Assembly: GCA_029251525.1 (NCBI GenBank)
Contig: JAQXDE010000020.1
Coordinates: forward strand, 59,725 to 123,724
From: Saprospiraceae bacterium
Lineage (GTDB): Bacteria > Bacteroidota > Bacteroidia > Chitinophagales > Saprospiraceae
Direction of reading: 5' to 3'
DNA length: 64,000 nucleotides
Shown piece by piece: positions 48,655 through 59,327 of the stretch. The position numbers and the translations under genes were made by a program. The notes under the pieces are model-generated. The model saw nothing but the letters and a program-made list of their open reading frames with translations, was not told the DNA's origin and did not search any database. The stretch's first letter is position 1; every line of letters starts with the position of its first letter.

Positions 48655-49002
48655 AGATAAAAATACAAAACTAAAACAGTTTCTTTTTTTATTGTTTTAT
48701 CAAATGATGAGCGGTTAATAATTTAAAGAGCATTACACGGAATTTACCCCTTACAATCGAATCTCAAAATGAGGTATATGATAAAATAGAAATGATTTTT
48801 CTAAAATTGAAAATTTCGATTCGACTGATCTATGGTTAAAGAAATCATATCCTTCAAAAAGCTAAAAAAATTATGCAGCGATTGAAGTCAGATTATCTAT
48901 TTGTGGAAATTACAGTATTAACAAATTATGGATATATTTTGTAAAAAGATGAACCATAAAACATTGGACAACTGATTTTTGGGGATTATAGAATCGATTT
49001 TT
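48655..49002. other. Gap without recognisable gene
   Basis: 348 nt of AT-rich sequence between two minus-strand genes. It must hold the sulfatase promoter; no box fits TAnnTTTG closely. Confidence 0.4.
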
Positions 49003-49779
49003 TTATTGATTTTTTTTTTGATTGTATTCATAGCAAGCACCCTCGGGAAAACAATCTCCAGATTTAGAGTTGACTGCAAAAACGCTAGAAGGATCAAAAC
49101 CATTTAAAGAAGGTAGTTGATTTTTTATATCCTTAAAATTTATATTTTTATGGACAGTTTTTATTTTTTCGTTTTCTCCATCTTTACAAGTCATCACAAC
49201 CTCTCTATAAATAACATTCCCAGAAGATAAATTATAATCAAAAGTAGTTTGGTTGACACAAGGCGTAAAGAAGTTGCTAGTTGCTCCAATCAATTCCCAC
49301 CGTTCATTTTGAAACCTAAAACGATGAGTGTATTCCCATTTTGAGCGACTACCTCCAAAGTGGTTGATGACAAGAGTACCATTTTCTACTTTAATACTTT
49401 GAAAAGGATCACCCATCATTCCACCATTTTTGCTAGGTAAAATTGCACCTGTTGCTCGCTCCCATATTTTCCATGCGCCATTATCTACTTTGAAAATTAA
49501 GATAGTTCTTTCTTCTCCAATATCACTTTTTATATTATTGTTGAGAACGGCTACTTTTTCAACAATTCCATCTTTGTCAAGGTCTCCAGAAACTTGACTT
49601 AGTAGCGCAAAACCTTTAGGGAATTCCATCTCAAAAGGTGGAATTGGTTTTGGAGTTGTTTCCTTCGGTGGTACAGTTGAGACAGGTTTACCACCGGGAG
49701 AATTGGTTTTTTTTTCTTGAGAAGGACAGGAAAAAAGCAAAAGAGAAAATATTAAGATTAGGGAAAGATGAATTTTCAT
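49003..49779 (-). CDS. Hypothetical lipoprotein
   Basis: The leader MKIHLSLILIFSLLLFSCPS has a lipobox (LFSC). A Pro/Thr/Lys-rich linker (about residues 25-50) is followed by about 150 residues of beta-rich sequence with VSGDLDKDGIVEKVAVLNN, an EF-hand-like Asp turn of the FG-GAP/VCBS kind, and a Cys pair near the C-terminus (SGDCFPEGACYEY). I do not recognise the family. Similar lipoproteins that read a state variable are common; function unknown. Confidence 0.75.
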   Translation of the reverse strand: MKIHLSLILIFSLLLFSCPSQEKKTNSPGGKPVSTVPPKETTPKPIPPFEMEFPKGFALLSQVSGDLDKDGIVEKVAVLNNNIKSDIGEERTILIFKVDNGAWKIWERATGAILPSKNGGMMGDPFQSIKVENGTLVINHFGGSRSKWEYTHRFRFQNERWELIGATSNFFTPCVNQTTFDYNLSSGNVIYREVVMTCKDGENEKIKTVHKNINFKDIKNQLPSLNGFDPSSVFAVNSKSGDCFPEGACYEYNQKKNQ

Positions 49780-50302
49780 TATAGCTAATTTAAGTTTGTT
49801 TGTAAAATATCACGAAAGTAGATTGGAAAGGTAATGAATTATTTGAAAGGAATATTAAATTGAGATAGGGAGTAATGTAATTTGGGTTCTATTCGGTCTC
49901 ATCTGAGTATTTGGTATTTTTAATAAGGTAAACTTATTGGATTATTTATTTTTTTGATAGTTAGTAAAGAGATACTTGGATGCGAGAGGATAACGATTGA
50001 TGTATAGAAAAAGAGGTTCTTTCTAAGTTTGATGGAAGATTTTTATAAAATATTATTTTATATTTAGCGGAAAGGTAATTTAAAAATTAAAACCTCTCTT
50101 AATTATAAATATTGGCACCTCTTTTTTTTTAATTAGTTTATAAACTAACGAAATAAAAGTAATGGCATAGAGCATGTTTTCTAATCGAAATTCAATATTA
50201 AGGTCTAGTTATTTCAAGTTTTAGTGAGTATTTATTTAAGAAAGCTAATAGTGAAATAGCAAAAGAAAAAGTCAATTTTTCTTTGGATAAAAAATATATA
50301 TC
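49780..50302. other. Gap without recognisable gene
   Basis: AT-rich separator between the lipoprotein gene and the PUFA synthase operon. No frame keeps protein-like sequence and no repeat was noticed. Confidence 0.5.
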
Positions 50303-50342
50303 AAAAAGGAAGCCTTCCACAAATTGCAGAAGGCTTTCTTTT
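50303..50342 (-). terminator. Terminator of the pfa operon
   Basis: On the minus strand: stem AAAAGAAAGCCTTC / GAAGGCTTCCTTTT (one mismatch), 11-nt loop, followed by T. It lies 26 nt past the pfaD stop. Confidence 0.85.
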
Positions 50343-50367
50343 AAATAATAATAATAAACGTATTGTA

Positions 50368-51990
50368 TTACGCTAAAATTACATCCCTATTTTTCAATGC
50401 AAAATTTTCAACACTTGCATCAAATTCTACACCTTGCATTTTCAATGCTTGCACTCTATACAAATAAGAAGCTCCTTGCATAATTTGTTCCGCTACATCT
50501 GCTGCATGTCTATTGTTATAATCTTCCAAATAAGAACCTTTGACCCAATCATTGAACGATCCCATTGAAGGGCCACACCAAATTTGGTAATCTTGAGCAC
50601 GTCCATCTGTACCTGCATTCGCCCAATTAGATGACAAACCTAAGTACCAACGGAAAATTAATGCCATCTTCCGTTTTGGATTTCCTTGCGCGCGTTTGAT
50701 TTGCTCAGGATCTCTTTGTTGGAAAAATTGAATACATCCTTGCCAGATTTCTTCGAGTGGTTTTCTAAAGATTTGCTTTTCTAATTTTGTTCGTTCGTCA
50801 GTAGGGATTTCATCGATTGAATTATATTGTTTGTAATATTCGTATAATTTTTTTGCGCGGGGAGCGAAGAGGGTTCCCCTTTTGAGGACTTGTAATTCGA
50901 CACCCATTTCGAACATATCTGAAGCTGGTGCCATCATCACATCAGTTGAAGCAACTGTTTGTAACAATTTACGCACGTGATCAGAAGTTCCTGCTTCTAT
51001 ACAGGCTTGATTCACTGAACCAGTTACGACAAAAGCTGCTCCCATCATAAATGCACCCAAGGCTGAAGCTGGAGTTGAAATTCCACCTGCTGCACCGACT
51101 CTGATTTTTTTCTCAAAATTATACTTGGCTTGCATTTCATCTCGCAATTGAATTATAGTTGACAACAATGCAACAAGAGGTCGATTATCAGTATGTCCAC
51201 CTGAGTCCGCTTCTACTGTAATATCATCTGCCATTGAAACTCGGGTAGCTAGTTTTGCTTGTGCTAGAGTTATTTTTCCTTTCTCTAAAAGTGATGTTAG
51301 GAATTGCTCTGGTGCAGGTCGCATAAAAGGCGCAGCCACTTCTTTTCGAGAAATTTTTGCAATCACTTTATTTTTAGTGACGACATTTCCATCTGCATCT
51401 TCGCTTAGTCCTGCAACTCGGTAGTGAACTATATTTTCGGTCAAAGCTAAAAACGCAGATGCCTCTACAACAGTGACTCCTTTTTCCAAAAACAATTTTA
51501 CAGCTCCTTCTTCTAATGCTGGTTCGTTTGGACTGTGGATTAAGTTGAAAGCATATGATTGAGTTGGTAATGCTCCTTGGATTTTCTCTATGGCTTGCAA
51601 TACTCTCGCTGGTACTAATCCTGCGGCTCCGAATGATCCCAAGAACCCTGCTTTTCCGATTGCAATGACTAAGTCTTCGGATGCGATTCCGTTGGCCATT
51701 GCTCCTGTTTTATAGGAGTACTTTAGGTTGTAATCTTTTTGGAAAGATGGATCACCGAGTTGGGCAGCGGTCATTGGGTTAGTCATGGCTAAGACTTGTA
51801 GGCCTCTTCCTTCTGATACTAATTCTCCGTCGTTGCTTGCGCCGATTCTTCCACGGAAGTCTTGCATGATATAACAAGGTTTATCTGTTGCGGATAGTTT
51901 TTCTTGGATAGCCTCTGAATCGAAAACGATGTCTCGAGGGGAGCCTTTCCAGAATAGTTGTTGTGGTGTACCGTTGTATTTTAAACTCAT
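50368..51990 (-). CDS. pfaD: PUFA synthase enoyl reductase subunit PfaD
   Basis: PfaD is the trans-acting enoyl reductase of PUFA synthases: an FMN-dependent TIM barrel of the 2-nitropropane dioxygenase family that reduces enoyl-ACP intermediates. The 540-aa length matches PfaD. Seen are the cofactor-binding KIRVGAAGGISTPASALGAFMMGAAFVVTGSVNQ (about residues 295-328), the ADSGGHTDNRPLVALL motif with the conserved His (about 262-277), and the C-terminal helical part around SSNWANAGTDGRAQDYQIWCGPSMG. It is the last gene of the operon, 460 nt after pfaC; the spacer duplicates the one between pfaA and pfaC. Confidence 0.96.
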   Translation of the reverse strand: MSLKYNGTPQQLFWKGSPRDIVFDSEAIQEKLSATDKPCYIMQDFRGRIGASNDGELVSEGRGLQVLAMTNPMTAAQLGDPSFQKDYNLKYSYKTGAMANGIASEDLVIAIGKAGFLGSFGAAGLVPARVLQAIEKIQGALPTQSYAFNLIHSPNEPALEEGAVKLFLEKGVTVVEASAFLALTENIVHYRVAGLSEDADGNVVTKNKVIAKISRKEVAAPFMRPAPEQFLTSLLEKGKITLAQAKLATRVSMADDITVEADSGGHTDNRPLVALLSTIIQLRDEMQAKYNFEKKIRVGAAGGISTPASALGAFMMGAAFVVTGSVNQACIEAGTSDHVRKLLQTVASTDVMMAPASDMFEMGVELQVLKRGTLFAPRAKKLYEYYKQYNSIDEIPTDERTKLEKQIFRKPLEEIWQGCIQFFQQRDPEQIKRAQGNPKRKMALIFRWYLGLSSNWANAGTDGRAQDYQIWCGPSMGSFNDWVKGSYLEDYNNRHAADVAEQIMQGASYLYRVQALKMQGVEFDASVENFALKNRDVILA

Positions 51991-52009
51991 GATTTATGAT
52001 TTTAGCTAT

Positions 52010-52030
52010 AATTGAAATTGGCTTTCAATT
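52010..52030 (-). promoter_or_regulatory. Inverted repeat directly upstream of pfaD
   Basis: AATTGAAA - 5 nt - TTTCAATT, perfect 8-bp arms, ending 19 nt before the pfaD ATG. It has a counterpart of like geometry before pfaC (59267-59289). It may be an operator or an RNA hairpin that controls initiation; there is no T-tract, so it is unlikely to be a terminator. Confidence 0.55.
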
Positions 52031-52070
52031 TTATTTTTTCTTTAATTTTTAAGGTTGTAGTATTGGTTGC

Positions 52071-52433
52071 GTTTGCCTTCGGCGACTTACTTTTTCATTC
52101 GAAAAAAAGTAAACAAGATTTTTGGTGAAAAAATCGTTTTTCACCATGCCACTTCCGAATTCACATTTTTCGCTATTTCCAACCCGCTCTCGTTTGAGCG
52201 GAAAATATTGTGTTGGAATTTCAACTAATATTGTTGATTTATTCAACTGATTATTTTGTCAATTGGGAGGAAATCGTTGATGGTTTCCCTTGGCCTTGTT
52301 TATTTTGGTTGCAGTTCTTGTTTGGGCTGTGTAGCTAAAATTCAAAATGTAGAACTGTTGCAATATGAAATAAAGTCTTGATTTTTTTTGTGAACTTTTT
52401 TTCATTAAGGAAAAAAAGTGGAAAATCAAATGA
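52071..52433 (-). repeat. Intergenic repeat copy 1 (pfaC-pfaD spacer)
   Basis: This spacer aligns with 59328-59738 in the same orientation. Shared blocks include GTTTGCCTTCGGCGA (52071-52085), GCTAAAATTCAAAATGT (52334-52350), AGTCTTGATTTTTTT, and AAGGAAAAAAAGTGG near the end. The copies have diverged with indels in the middle. Neither holds a convincing gene. Confidence 0.75.
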
Positions 52434-52450
52434 AAAGCCAAATATCATTT

Positions 52451-55400
52451 TTAAGCCTCTTTAATTCCCAAAGCCAAATCAGTCAACTGATAAATCCTAA
52501 CCTCATCATTCCATAAACTAGCATCCGCAATAATTCTCATTTGCCCATTTTTTATCTCCATAGATTTAAAATGAACCTCCAATTGCATCTCTCTAACATG
52601 TGTCAAAATCTGTCCTCGATATTTCCAAACGGTCTCATGATTAGGTAGCTGAACAAATTTCGGATTAGAAAAATCTTTACCCAAATCTTGTTGCAAAGCA
52701 AAAACTTGCATCGCTTGCAAAATCGCTTCCACACCCAACGATCCAGGCATTACAGGATCTTGGTAGAAGTGACAAGTGTAGAACCATTCGTAAGGCATCA
52801 CAAATTTTGTCGCATGAACATAACCTTTGCCATGCTCTCCACCGTCTTTTACGACTATCAAATTATCAATTAAATTTAATTGGTTTTCTGCTAATCGGTA
52901 ATGTGGTTTGTTTGCAGGAGCTTTGTATAATTTCATTCTTCCAAACAAAGAATCCAAATTGATTTGCATGTAGTCAGATTTCTGCAAATTGTTTGCGATG
53001 TACCAAGCATCTACATTTTTACCACCATCCAATCCAACTTGAGTCGCTAATGCTTCACCTGGGAAAAATCCAAAGGAAGATTTCCCTTTGTAAAAAACAT
53101 TTCCGTCAATCGAACATTCGAAGGTATAGTTTTGTAAAATCGTTCCACCCAAGGCAACTGAAGAAGTTAATACCGCATGATTCGTAATCGTCTTCCCTCT
53201 AAAATCTGTTCCCGCTGGTAAGTCAAACATTTCTCCATTTCCATCTAGATTTCGGAAGTATAAATTCTTATCAGAAAACTGCAAAGTACTTCCCAAATAC
53301 GCTCCTAACAATCCACAAGGTTGCAATGCGATCTCCATCAATATAGAGTAAGGCATTGTAGTCGCAGAATTCTGTTCATAGTACCAAGCGTCAACTGGTA
53401 CATCATATTCAGCATGAATTTTTGAAGGTTTAGAAAAATCTCCACGCTTGCCATTCACATTTATAACTCTTGAAATAACTTGCAAGTCAGTATTTGGTTG
53501 ACGAGAAACTTTTCGTCCATCATAAACAGCAAAATCATCTCCAAAACATTTTGACAAATCATCCAATGCGAAAGTCGTAATGTCTAATTCATTCATCAAT
53601 GCACCTTTTGATCGAGGTGAAATATTGGTTCCGTAAAAAGAGGCATCTTTCTCAGAGGCTACTTCTAAATACTTTGGATTATCTTTTTCTCTCAATTGTA
53701 AACCTAAGTTTTCGAAGTGAACAGTCACGACACCATCTGAAATAATTTCCAAATCACCAATCACATATGGATTAGGAATCAATCCAATTTCTTTGATTTC
53801 TAATTTGTAAACCAATTTGGTATCCTTCGAAGGTTTTACTTCCTTTCTGCAACGAACTTTTTGAGGTAAATCAAAAACAGGCTGGTAGCGAGCATCTTTT
53901 GTCAATCGTTGAAGTCCCAACATCAACATAAAAAATCGCAATAAATTTCCACCACCTTCTGCTTGCAATGAACCTGCAAGAACTTCATCATCTCGGAAGT
54001 GACAAGGGAAATACCAATCGTCAGGATGTAAATCTTTTTCCGCAACGATATATCCCAAGCCATATGCACCACCCGTCAAATCAACAGAAGTAATTCTGTC
54101 AATCATTAAGATTTTTTCCGGAGGCAAACACAAAGAAGGATTTCGACCATTTGGGTAATATGAAATATCATCAAAACATTTTTCCATATCACCGTTTATT
54201 AAATGCTGTAAATCTTCTTTGGAGAAACTCGTTTTAGTGGTGTTTAATAAAGGAGTAAAGTATCGTTTTTTTGCAGTTCGTTTTACTTCTAATTCTGCCT
54301 CTGAATAAACAACTCCATTTCCTTCTTCCAATTGTTTATCTTCAAAGTATCCAGCACAACCACCATCCATTTTTAATACTAATCTATCCTCGACATAGCA
54401 TCTGTAACTGAAAAAGAATAATAAGTTGTCTCCATTATTCACAAAAGAATTAATAGAAATATCATATCGTAAAGTCTGACCTTCGAATGGTAAATCATCT
54501 ACAAACGTCAAAGTACAATCCAATAATCGATAAACTAAATTTCCTTTATTAGTAAAGTCAATTCCTAGATATGAAATCAATAATAAATCACATTGACCTG
54601 ATTCTACTGAAACAGCCCAAGGAATTTGTCGGTCAGTTGTAAACCAAGCGTTATAAGGAATGTCATATTCGGTTTGCATCGTCGATGGTCTAAAATTACC
54701 TCTTTCAGCATTCAATCCTGTTACTCGACTTACTAATAAATACGGATCCATTGGCAACATCGTTCGTCGTCGATAAGTATCAATGACCGCGTATTCTGGA
54801 CCGAAAACATTCGCTATCTTTCCATTGGCGAATTCTTCTAAATCTTCTTGAGAAAAAATAATTTCTTTCCCTTTCAATTGTTCACCCGACTCAAAATCTT
54901 GAAGACGTAAACCGTTTTCTCCAATTTTATTTTCAGTAGATGGTTTATTTTTTATAGTGGTAACTTCCATGTTGGAATTGTTTTTATCTTTTTGTAAATG
55001 TATTGCTTTATTAATGAATTCGATATTCGTAGATTTTGGTGGATAATCATTTCCTCCGCTTACAAATGCTAGTTCTCGTTTTTTCGTTTCAACTGAAACT
55101 GCTTTTCTCTTTATGTTTTTAAATAATTCTTTGTGCGTTGTATTTTCAAAAGTGTCAAAAATTCTTGCCCCTCCTACGTCTATTTTTTTCATAAAGCTAC
55201 GTGGCGCTTTTCCTACTTTTGGTTCGATGTATAAAGCTGATAAATCGGCTTCAACTCCATTGCTCACTAATTGTGCAAGTACTTCTAAAATAGCTTGAGC
55301 ATCAGCTTTTCCTTTTTGATTGATGCTAACTGCTAAGTGTTCTTTTTCTTTTAAAATGTTTTTGATCCAACCAGTGCAAGTTGCATTGGCTCCCAACTCA

Positions 55401-58400
55401 ATAAATATATTTGCGTCTTTTTCTAACAAATTATTTACGGTTTTTGGAAAGTCTACTTTTTCGCAACAAACTGCTGTTGAGTTCTCTGCAATTAACTGGC
55501 TATCGAAAGGAATTTTCTCTTGAGTAATACTTGAGTAGAAATCAATGTCAAGGTTTTTATTTAAATCGAAGCGGTGCATTTTTATCAAGCCCTCTTCTTC
55601 GTTTTTACAAAAATCATGATGAATTACATTTTGGAAAGGAATCGTTACTGTCTGACATCCTAACTCTTCAGCAATCGTCAAACATGCAATTTTATCTCCT
55701 GAAATAACTACTTCGTTTTCAGTATTTACAAAAGTCAAATAGACTTTATCTTCCCCTTGAATCAACTGCTCTACTTTTTCTCTTGGGGCAAGTAGCACTA
55801 GGCTTATCCATCGCTCTTTTGCCTCCTCTGAAGAGATACCCCATGTCTCGGCAAGCAATTCTAAATCCCCTGCGAAACGGTTTTTGAAAATAGGAGAGTC
55901 CTGAAATTCTCTCGCTTCATTACTACTCCAAACTCCCAATGCATACCACATACTACTGCATTCGCCCATGCTGTAACCAAAAGCTATTTCAGGTTTGATA
56001 CCAAATACCTCTAGTAAAATATGTGTGAATGCTGCCGAGTAAAAAACACCCGTTGACATCATTGCAATTGCATTGTTATAGATATTAGGGTCTTCGTCTG
56101 CTTCGTTGATTTTTTTAGGAAAAAGATAATCTGACCAGATGTATTCATCTAGATCCGGCAACATATTTTCGAAGTGAGGATATAACTGCGGAAACAATTG
56201 GAAAAGGTCTTTTCCTAAACCTGTGTAAGCCGTTGAGGAACCCGGGTAAACAAATGCTACCTTCCCTTTTTTGCCCAAAGGATTTGGAGCAAAATAACTT
56301 CCACGAGGTGTTTTTAAAATTTGATTTTTTTCAAATGCTCGTGTAATATTTTTTTGAAAAAAATTAATTTCTTGATTTAAATCCTTTTTGTTTTTTGCGA
56401 TTAAAACTGCGCAAAGCTCAGTTTGCTTTTCTTTTGATTTAGCAAAAAACTGTTGTGCGATTTCAGTTATTGGAGTTGCTGTTTCGATAGCAATTTCTAA
56501 TGCTGAAATTTGTTGATGGATTTCTTTTTCAAAGTTTCCTTTTAGTACAAAAAGATTTGGAACGTTTTTTTGTAAAAACGTAGTTCCATGTTTCGAACTA
56601 GAAACTGCCTCAGTCATTTGAACTTGAATATTTTCCAAACCATTGACCAATGCTTTTCTTTCAGAAATATTATTTTGCAAAATCCACGGACGAGATTTTG
56701 AAGGAAAGTAAAATTGATTGCCTTGAAATTTAGAGGCATTTTTTGCTACTTTCCAATTTGGAATAGCTGGAATAAAACGATGGTGTAAACACAAGGCAGT
56801 TTTTATCAAACTTGCAATTCCAGATGCCGCGTATGTGTGTCCGATATTTGCTTTAACACTTCCAAGTGCAATAGGAGTTGAGTTGGAAGAAATGTCTAAA
56901 TTATTTAATTCAGTTTTGTCTTCTGCATTAATTCCTGTGTTGGCTAATTCTTGGTAACCTACGTTTTGTATGCTTAAATTTTTTCCAATAGAATCAATTG
57001 TTGCATAAACTTTATCTTCTCCAATCTCACTTGTTTTTTTCAAGACAATTGCTCCTGCACCTTCTCCAACTAACCAACCTTCGTCTTCTTTATTCAAAGA
57101 AATACTTGGTTGGCCATTTTGATTTATTTTATCTTTTTGATTTCGTAACAATACATTTTCAAGTCCTCCCGCAAAGTCAACTCCTCCAACTACAACTGCA
57201 TCCACTTCCCCAAGTGACAATAAATTCTGTGCAATTTCTAATGCTTTAAAAACTGAATTCTCACCTGCTGAAACGGTAAATGCTGCTCCTGAAAAATCCC
57301 AAAGTGCCGCAATTCGACTTGCCATAATGTTTCCTACAAAACTTGTATGTTGACTTGGCGTCTGTGAACCTTCTCGGAAGTAATTTCCATTTTTGCACAA
57401 TTCTTCCAATTCTTTTTCTTGTTCCTCAGTAAGCTCAATATTATTTTCTTTTAGCGCTTCTTTTAATTGCCAAGTCACGTCCCAGCGAGCCAAGTAATGA
57501 TGAATCGCTAATTCAGATTCCATGGCAATTAAGACTGCTACGTTTGAACTTTCATCTAAGCCTGCATCTTTTATTGCATTGTCTGCCACCTTGAGAATTA
57601 AAGCTTGTTGAGGTTCTAAAGTTTCTGCTTCTTTTGGTTGGATTTTATAGCGCAATAAATCAATTTCGAAATCTTCGATGTAAGCACCTTTTGGTGCTTT
57701 GCCATCTTCGAAACCGAATCGTTGAAGCAAGTTTTTATTTTCATCAAAACCTTTCCATCGACCTTTTGGTAAATCTTGAAAATGTTGTTTTCCATTGTAA
57801 ATGGTAGAATAGAAATCTTCTAGGTTGGTACAATCTCCAAAGTGTGCATCCATACCGATGATTGACATTGGTTGCAATTTGACTGGGGCATTAGATTTTG
57901 CTTGAGGTTGATTTTTATCATAATTCTGAACGACCATGTGAGCGTTCGTCCCCCCAAATCCGAAAGAGTTAATTCCTGCTTGTTTATTTTTATTTGTCCA
58001 AGGTGTTGCTTCATTGATTAATTGAGTTTCACCCATCCAACCATTTTCCGCTTTTACTGATTCTTCCAAATTGATATTTGAAGGAATTACTTCATGCTGC
58101 ATCGACAACAAAACTTTCAATAAACCTGTCATTCCTGCCGCAGTAAGTAAATGTCCCATATTCGATTTTACAGAACCTAACAATGGTTTTACATTTTGTG
58201 TAGCGAAGAAATCAGAGATAGAATTTAACTCGGTAACATCGCCAAGCGGAGTTCCAGTTGCGTGACATTCAAGGTAATCTGTATCCTTTGCAGAAATTTG
58301 TCCTAGTTCGTATGCTCGTTCAAAAGCTAATCGTTGACCTTTTGGATGAGGACTTAAAAGGAATTTTCCACGTCCATCATTTGACAAACCAATACCTCCG

Positions 58401-59254
58401 ATGACTGCTAAAATATTATCGCCATCTCGCTCTGCATCTTCTAATCTTTTCAACACGACCATTCCTGCACCTTCTGAAGAAACTAGACCAGCGGAGTCTT
58501 TATCCATCGGTACGAATTTCTGTTCATGTGGTGCATAGGCATGGAAAATAGAAAATCCCATGTGAATAAATAATTGGTCAGAGGCACAAACCGCACCTGC
58601 CAACATCATGTCGGATTTTCCAGTTACTAATTCATCGCAAGCTAATTTGATGGCGTACAATGAAGTGGCACAGGCTGCATCCAATGTGTAATGACTTGCA
58701 CCTAACCCTAATGCTTTGGTAACCATTTGAGAAGGGGTATAATCAAGGATGTCGTTTTGCGTGTGTTTTTTGTTATTTTTTATTTTAAAGTTCTTGTCAT
58801 TGAGTAAGTTTTGTACCGCAGCTTCTGTGGTACGAGTGTAAACTGATGACATGAATTGGTGAGAAGTACTTGTTGGGAATGATAAATTTCCAAGGATAAC
58901 TCCGCACTTTTGGAGGATGTCTTTTTGATTATCGTAGCCGCTATCTTTTAATGCTTCTTTGGCAACGTAGAGCGACCATTGATATAATTTATCTTGTGTT
59001 GCCAAAAGATCAGCTGGTAATTCGTAACCGTTTGGATCGAATTTGAAATCCCGAATATAGCCGCCTCGAAGGGAATAACATTTGTCGACTGCTCCTTTTT
59101 CGGGATGGAAAAAATGTTGAGGGTCGGCACCAAAATCTTCCTTCGTTGCAAGTGACGTAAGGTCTTTTTCTTGCATTAGGTTTTGCCAGAATTCTTCTGT
59201 TGTGGAAGAGCCTGGGAAAAGATTTGAGGTTCCTATTATTGCTATTTTGGTCAT
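52451..59254 (-). CDS. pfaC: PUFA synthase subunit PfaC with integrated acyltransferase (KS-CLF-AT-DH-DH)
   Basis: A 2267-aa multidomain synthase. KS (1-460): active Cys195 in DAACATSLY, His in ECHATGTPLGD and in KSNMGHLLTAAG. CLF (about 465-900): KS fold whose active-site Cys is replaced (SAGENSVF, near 663), as in chain-length factors. AT (about 1025-1350): GYSMGE nucleophile Ser near 1090. Then two FabA-type dehydratase units, each preceded by a pseudo-hotdog: WYFPCHFRDDEVLAGSLQAEG (near 1751) and WFYTCHFYQDPVMPGSLGVEA (near 2166). The second keeps the classical FabA signature; the first is a variant. The AT, encoded as separate PfaB in Shewanella, is fused here as in myxobacterial Pfa3. 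It builds and dehydrates the polyene chain with PfaA and PfaD. No break in frame. Confidence 0.96.
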   Translation of the reverse strand: MTKIAIIGTSNLFPGSSTTEEFWQNLMQEKDLTSLATKEDFGADPQHFFHPEKGAVDKCYSLRGGYIRDFKFDPNGYELPADLLATQDKLYQWSLYVAKEALKDSGYDNQKDILQKCGVILGNLSFPTSTSHQFMSSVYTRTTEAAVQNLLNDKNFKIKNNKKHTQNDILDYTPSQMVTKALGLGASHYTLDAACATSLYAIKLACDELVTGKSDMMLAGAVCASDQLFIHMGFSIFHAYAPHEQKFVPMDKDSAGLVSSEGAGMVVLKRLEDAERDGDNILAVIGGIGLSNDGRGKFLLSPHPKGQRLAFERAYELGQISAKDTDYLECHATGTPLGDVTELNSISDFFATQNVKPLLGSVKSNMGHLLTAAGMTGLLKVLLSMQHEVIPSNINLEESVKAENGWMGETQLINEATPWTNKNKQAGINSFGFGGTNAHMVVQNYDKNQPQAKSNAPVKLQPMSIIGMDAHFGDCTNLEDFYSTIYNGKQHFQDLPKGRWKGFDENKNLLQRFGFEDGKAPKGAYIEDFEIDLLRYKIQPKEAETLEPQQALILKVADNAIKDAGLDESSNVAVLIAMESELAIHHYLARWDVTWQLKEALKENNIELTEEQEKELEELCKNGNYFREGSQTPSQHTSFVGNIMASRIAALWDFSGAAFTVSAGENSVFKALEIAQNLLSLGEVDAVVVGGVDFAGGLENVLLRNQKDKINQNGQPSISLNKEDEGWLVGEGAGAIVLKKTSEIGEDKVYATIDSIGKNLSIQNVGYQELANTGINAEDKTELNNLDISSNSTPIALGSVKANIGHTYAASGIASLIKTALCLHHRFIPAIPNWKVAKNASKFQGNQFYFPSKSRPWILQNNISERKALVNGLENIQVQMTEAVSSSKHGTTFLQKNVPNLFVLKGNFEKEIHQQISALEIAIETATPITEIAQQFFAKSKEKQTELCAVLIAKNKKDLNQEINFFQKNITRAFEKNQILKTPRGSYFAPNPLGKKGKVAFVYPGSSTAYTGLGKDLFQLFPQLYPHFENMLPDLDEYIWSDYLFPKKINEADEDPNIYNNAIAMMSTGVFYSAAFTHILLEVFGIKPEIAFGYSMGECSSMWYALGVWSSNEAREFQDSPIFKNRFAGDLELLAETWGISSEEAKERWISLVLLAPREKVEQLIQGEDKVYLTFVNTENEVVISGDKIACLTIAEELGCQTVTIPFQNVIHHDFCKNEEEGLIKMHRFDLNKNLDIDFYSSITQEKIPFDSQLIAENSTAVCCEKVDFPKTVNNLLEKDANIFIELGANATCTGWIKNILKEKEHLAVSINQKGKADAQAILEVLAQLVSNGVEADLSALYIEPKVGKAPRSFMKKIDVGGARIFDTFENTTHKELFKNIKRKAVSVETKKRELAFVSGGNDYPPKSTNIEFINKAIHLQKDKNNSNMEVTTIKNKPSTENKIGENGLRLQDFESGEQLKGKEIIFSQEDLEEFANGKIANVFGPEYAVIDTYRRRTMLPMDPYLLVSRVTGLNAERGNFRPSTMQTEYDIPYNAWFTTDRQIPWAVSVESGQCDLLLISYLGIDFTNKGNLVYRLLDCTLTFVDDLPFEGQTLRYDISINSFVNNGDNLLFFFSYRCYVEDRLVLKMDGGCAGYFEDKQLEEGNGVVYSEAELEVKRTAKKRYFTPLLNTTKTSFSKEDLQHLINGDMEKCFDDISYYPNGRNPSLCLPPEKILMIDRITSVDLTGGAYGLGYIVAEKDLHPDDWYFPCHFRDDEVLAGSLQAEGGGNLLRFFMLMLGLQRLTKDARYQPVFDLPQKVRCRKEVKPSKDTKLVYKLEIKEIGLIPNPYVIGDLEIISDGVVTVHFENLGLQLREKDNPKYLEVASEKDASFYGTNISPRSKGALMNELDITTFALDDLSKCFGDDFAVYDGRKVSRQPNTDLQVISRVINVNGKRGDFSKPSKIHAEYDVPVDAWYYEQNSATTMPYSILMEIALQPCGLLGAYLGSTLQFSDKNLYFRNLDGNGEMFDLPAGTDFRGKTITNHAVLTSSVALGGTILQNYTFECSIDGNVFYKGKSSFGFFPGEALATQVGLDGGKNVDAWYIANNLQKSDYMQINLDSLFGRMKLYKAPANKPHYRLAENQLNLIDNLIVVKDGGEHGKGYVHATKFVMPYEWFYTCHFYQDPVMPGSLGVEAILQAMQVFALQQDLGKDFSNPKFVQLPNHETVWKYRGQILTHVREMQLEVHFKSMEIKNGQMRIIADASLWNDEVRIYQLTDLALGIKEA

Positions 59255-59266
59255 TATCTTTTTTTG

Positions 59267-59289
59267 AAATTTGAATTTTTTTCAAATTT
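59267..59289 (-). promoter_or_regulatory. Inverted repeat directly upstream of pfaC
   Basis: AAATTTGAA - 5 nt - TTCAAATTT, perfect 9-bp arms, 12 nt before the pfaC ATG. It has the same arm-loop geometry as the repeat before pfaD but a different arm sequence. Confidence 0.55.
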
Positions 59290-59327
59290 GTGTGTTGCTA
59301 ACTTGTTGGGTTTGTACTATTTGTATG

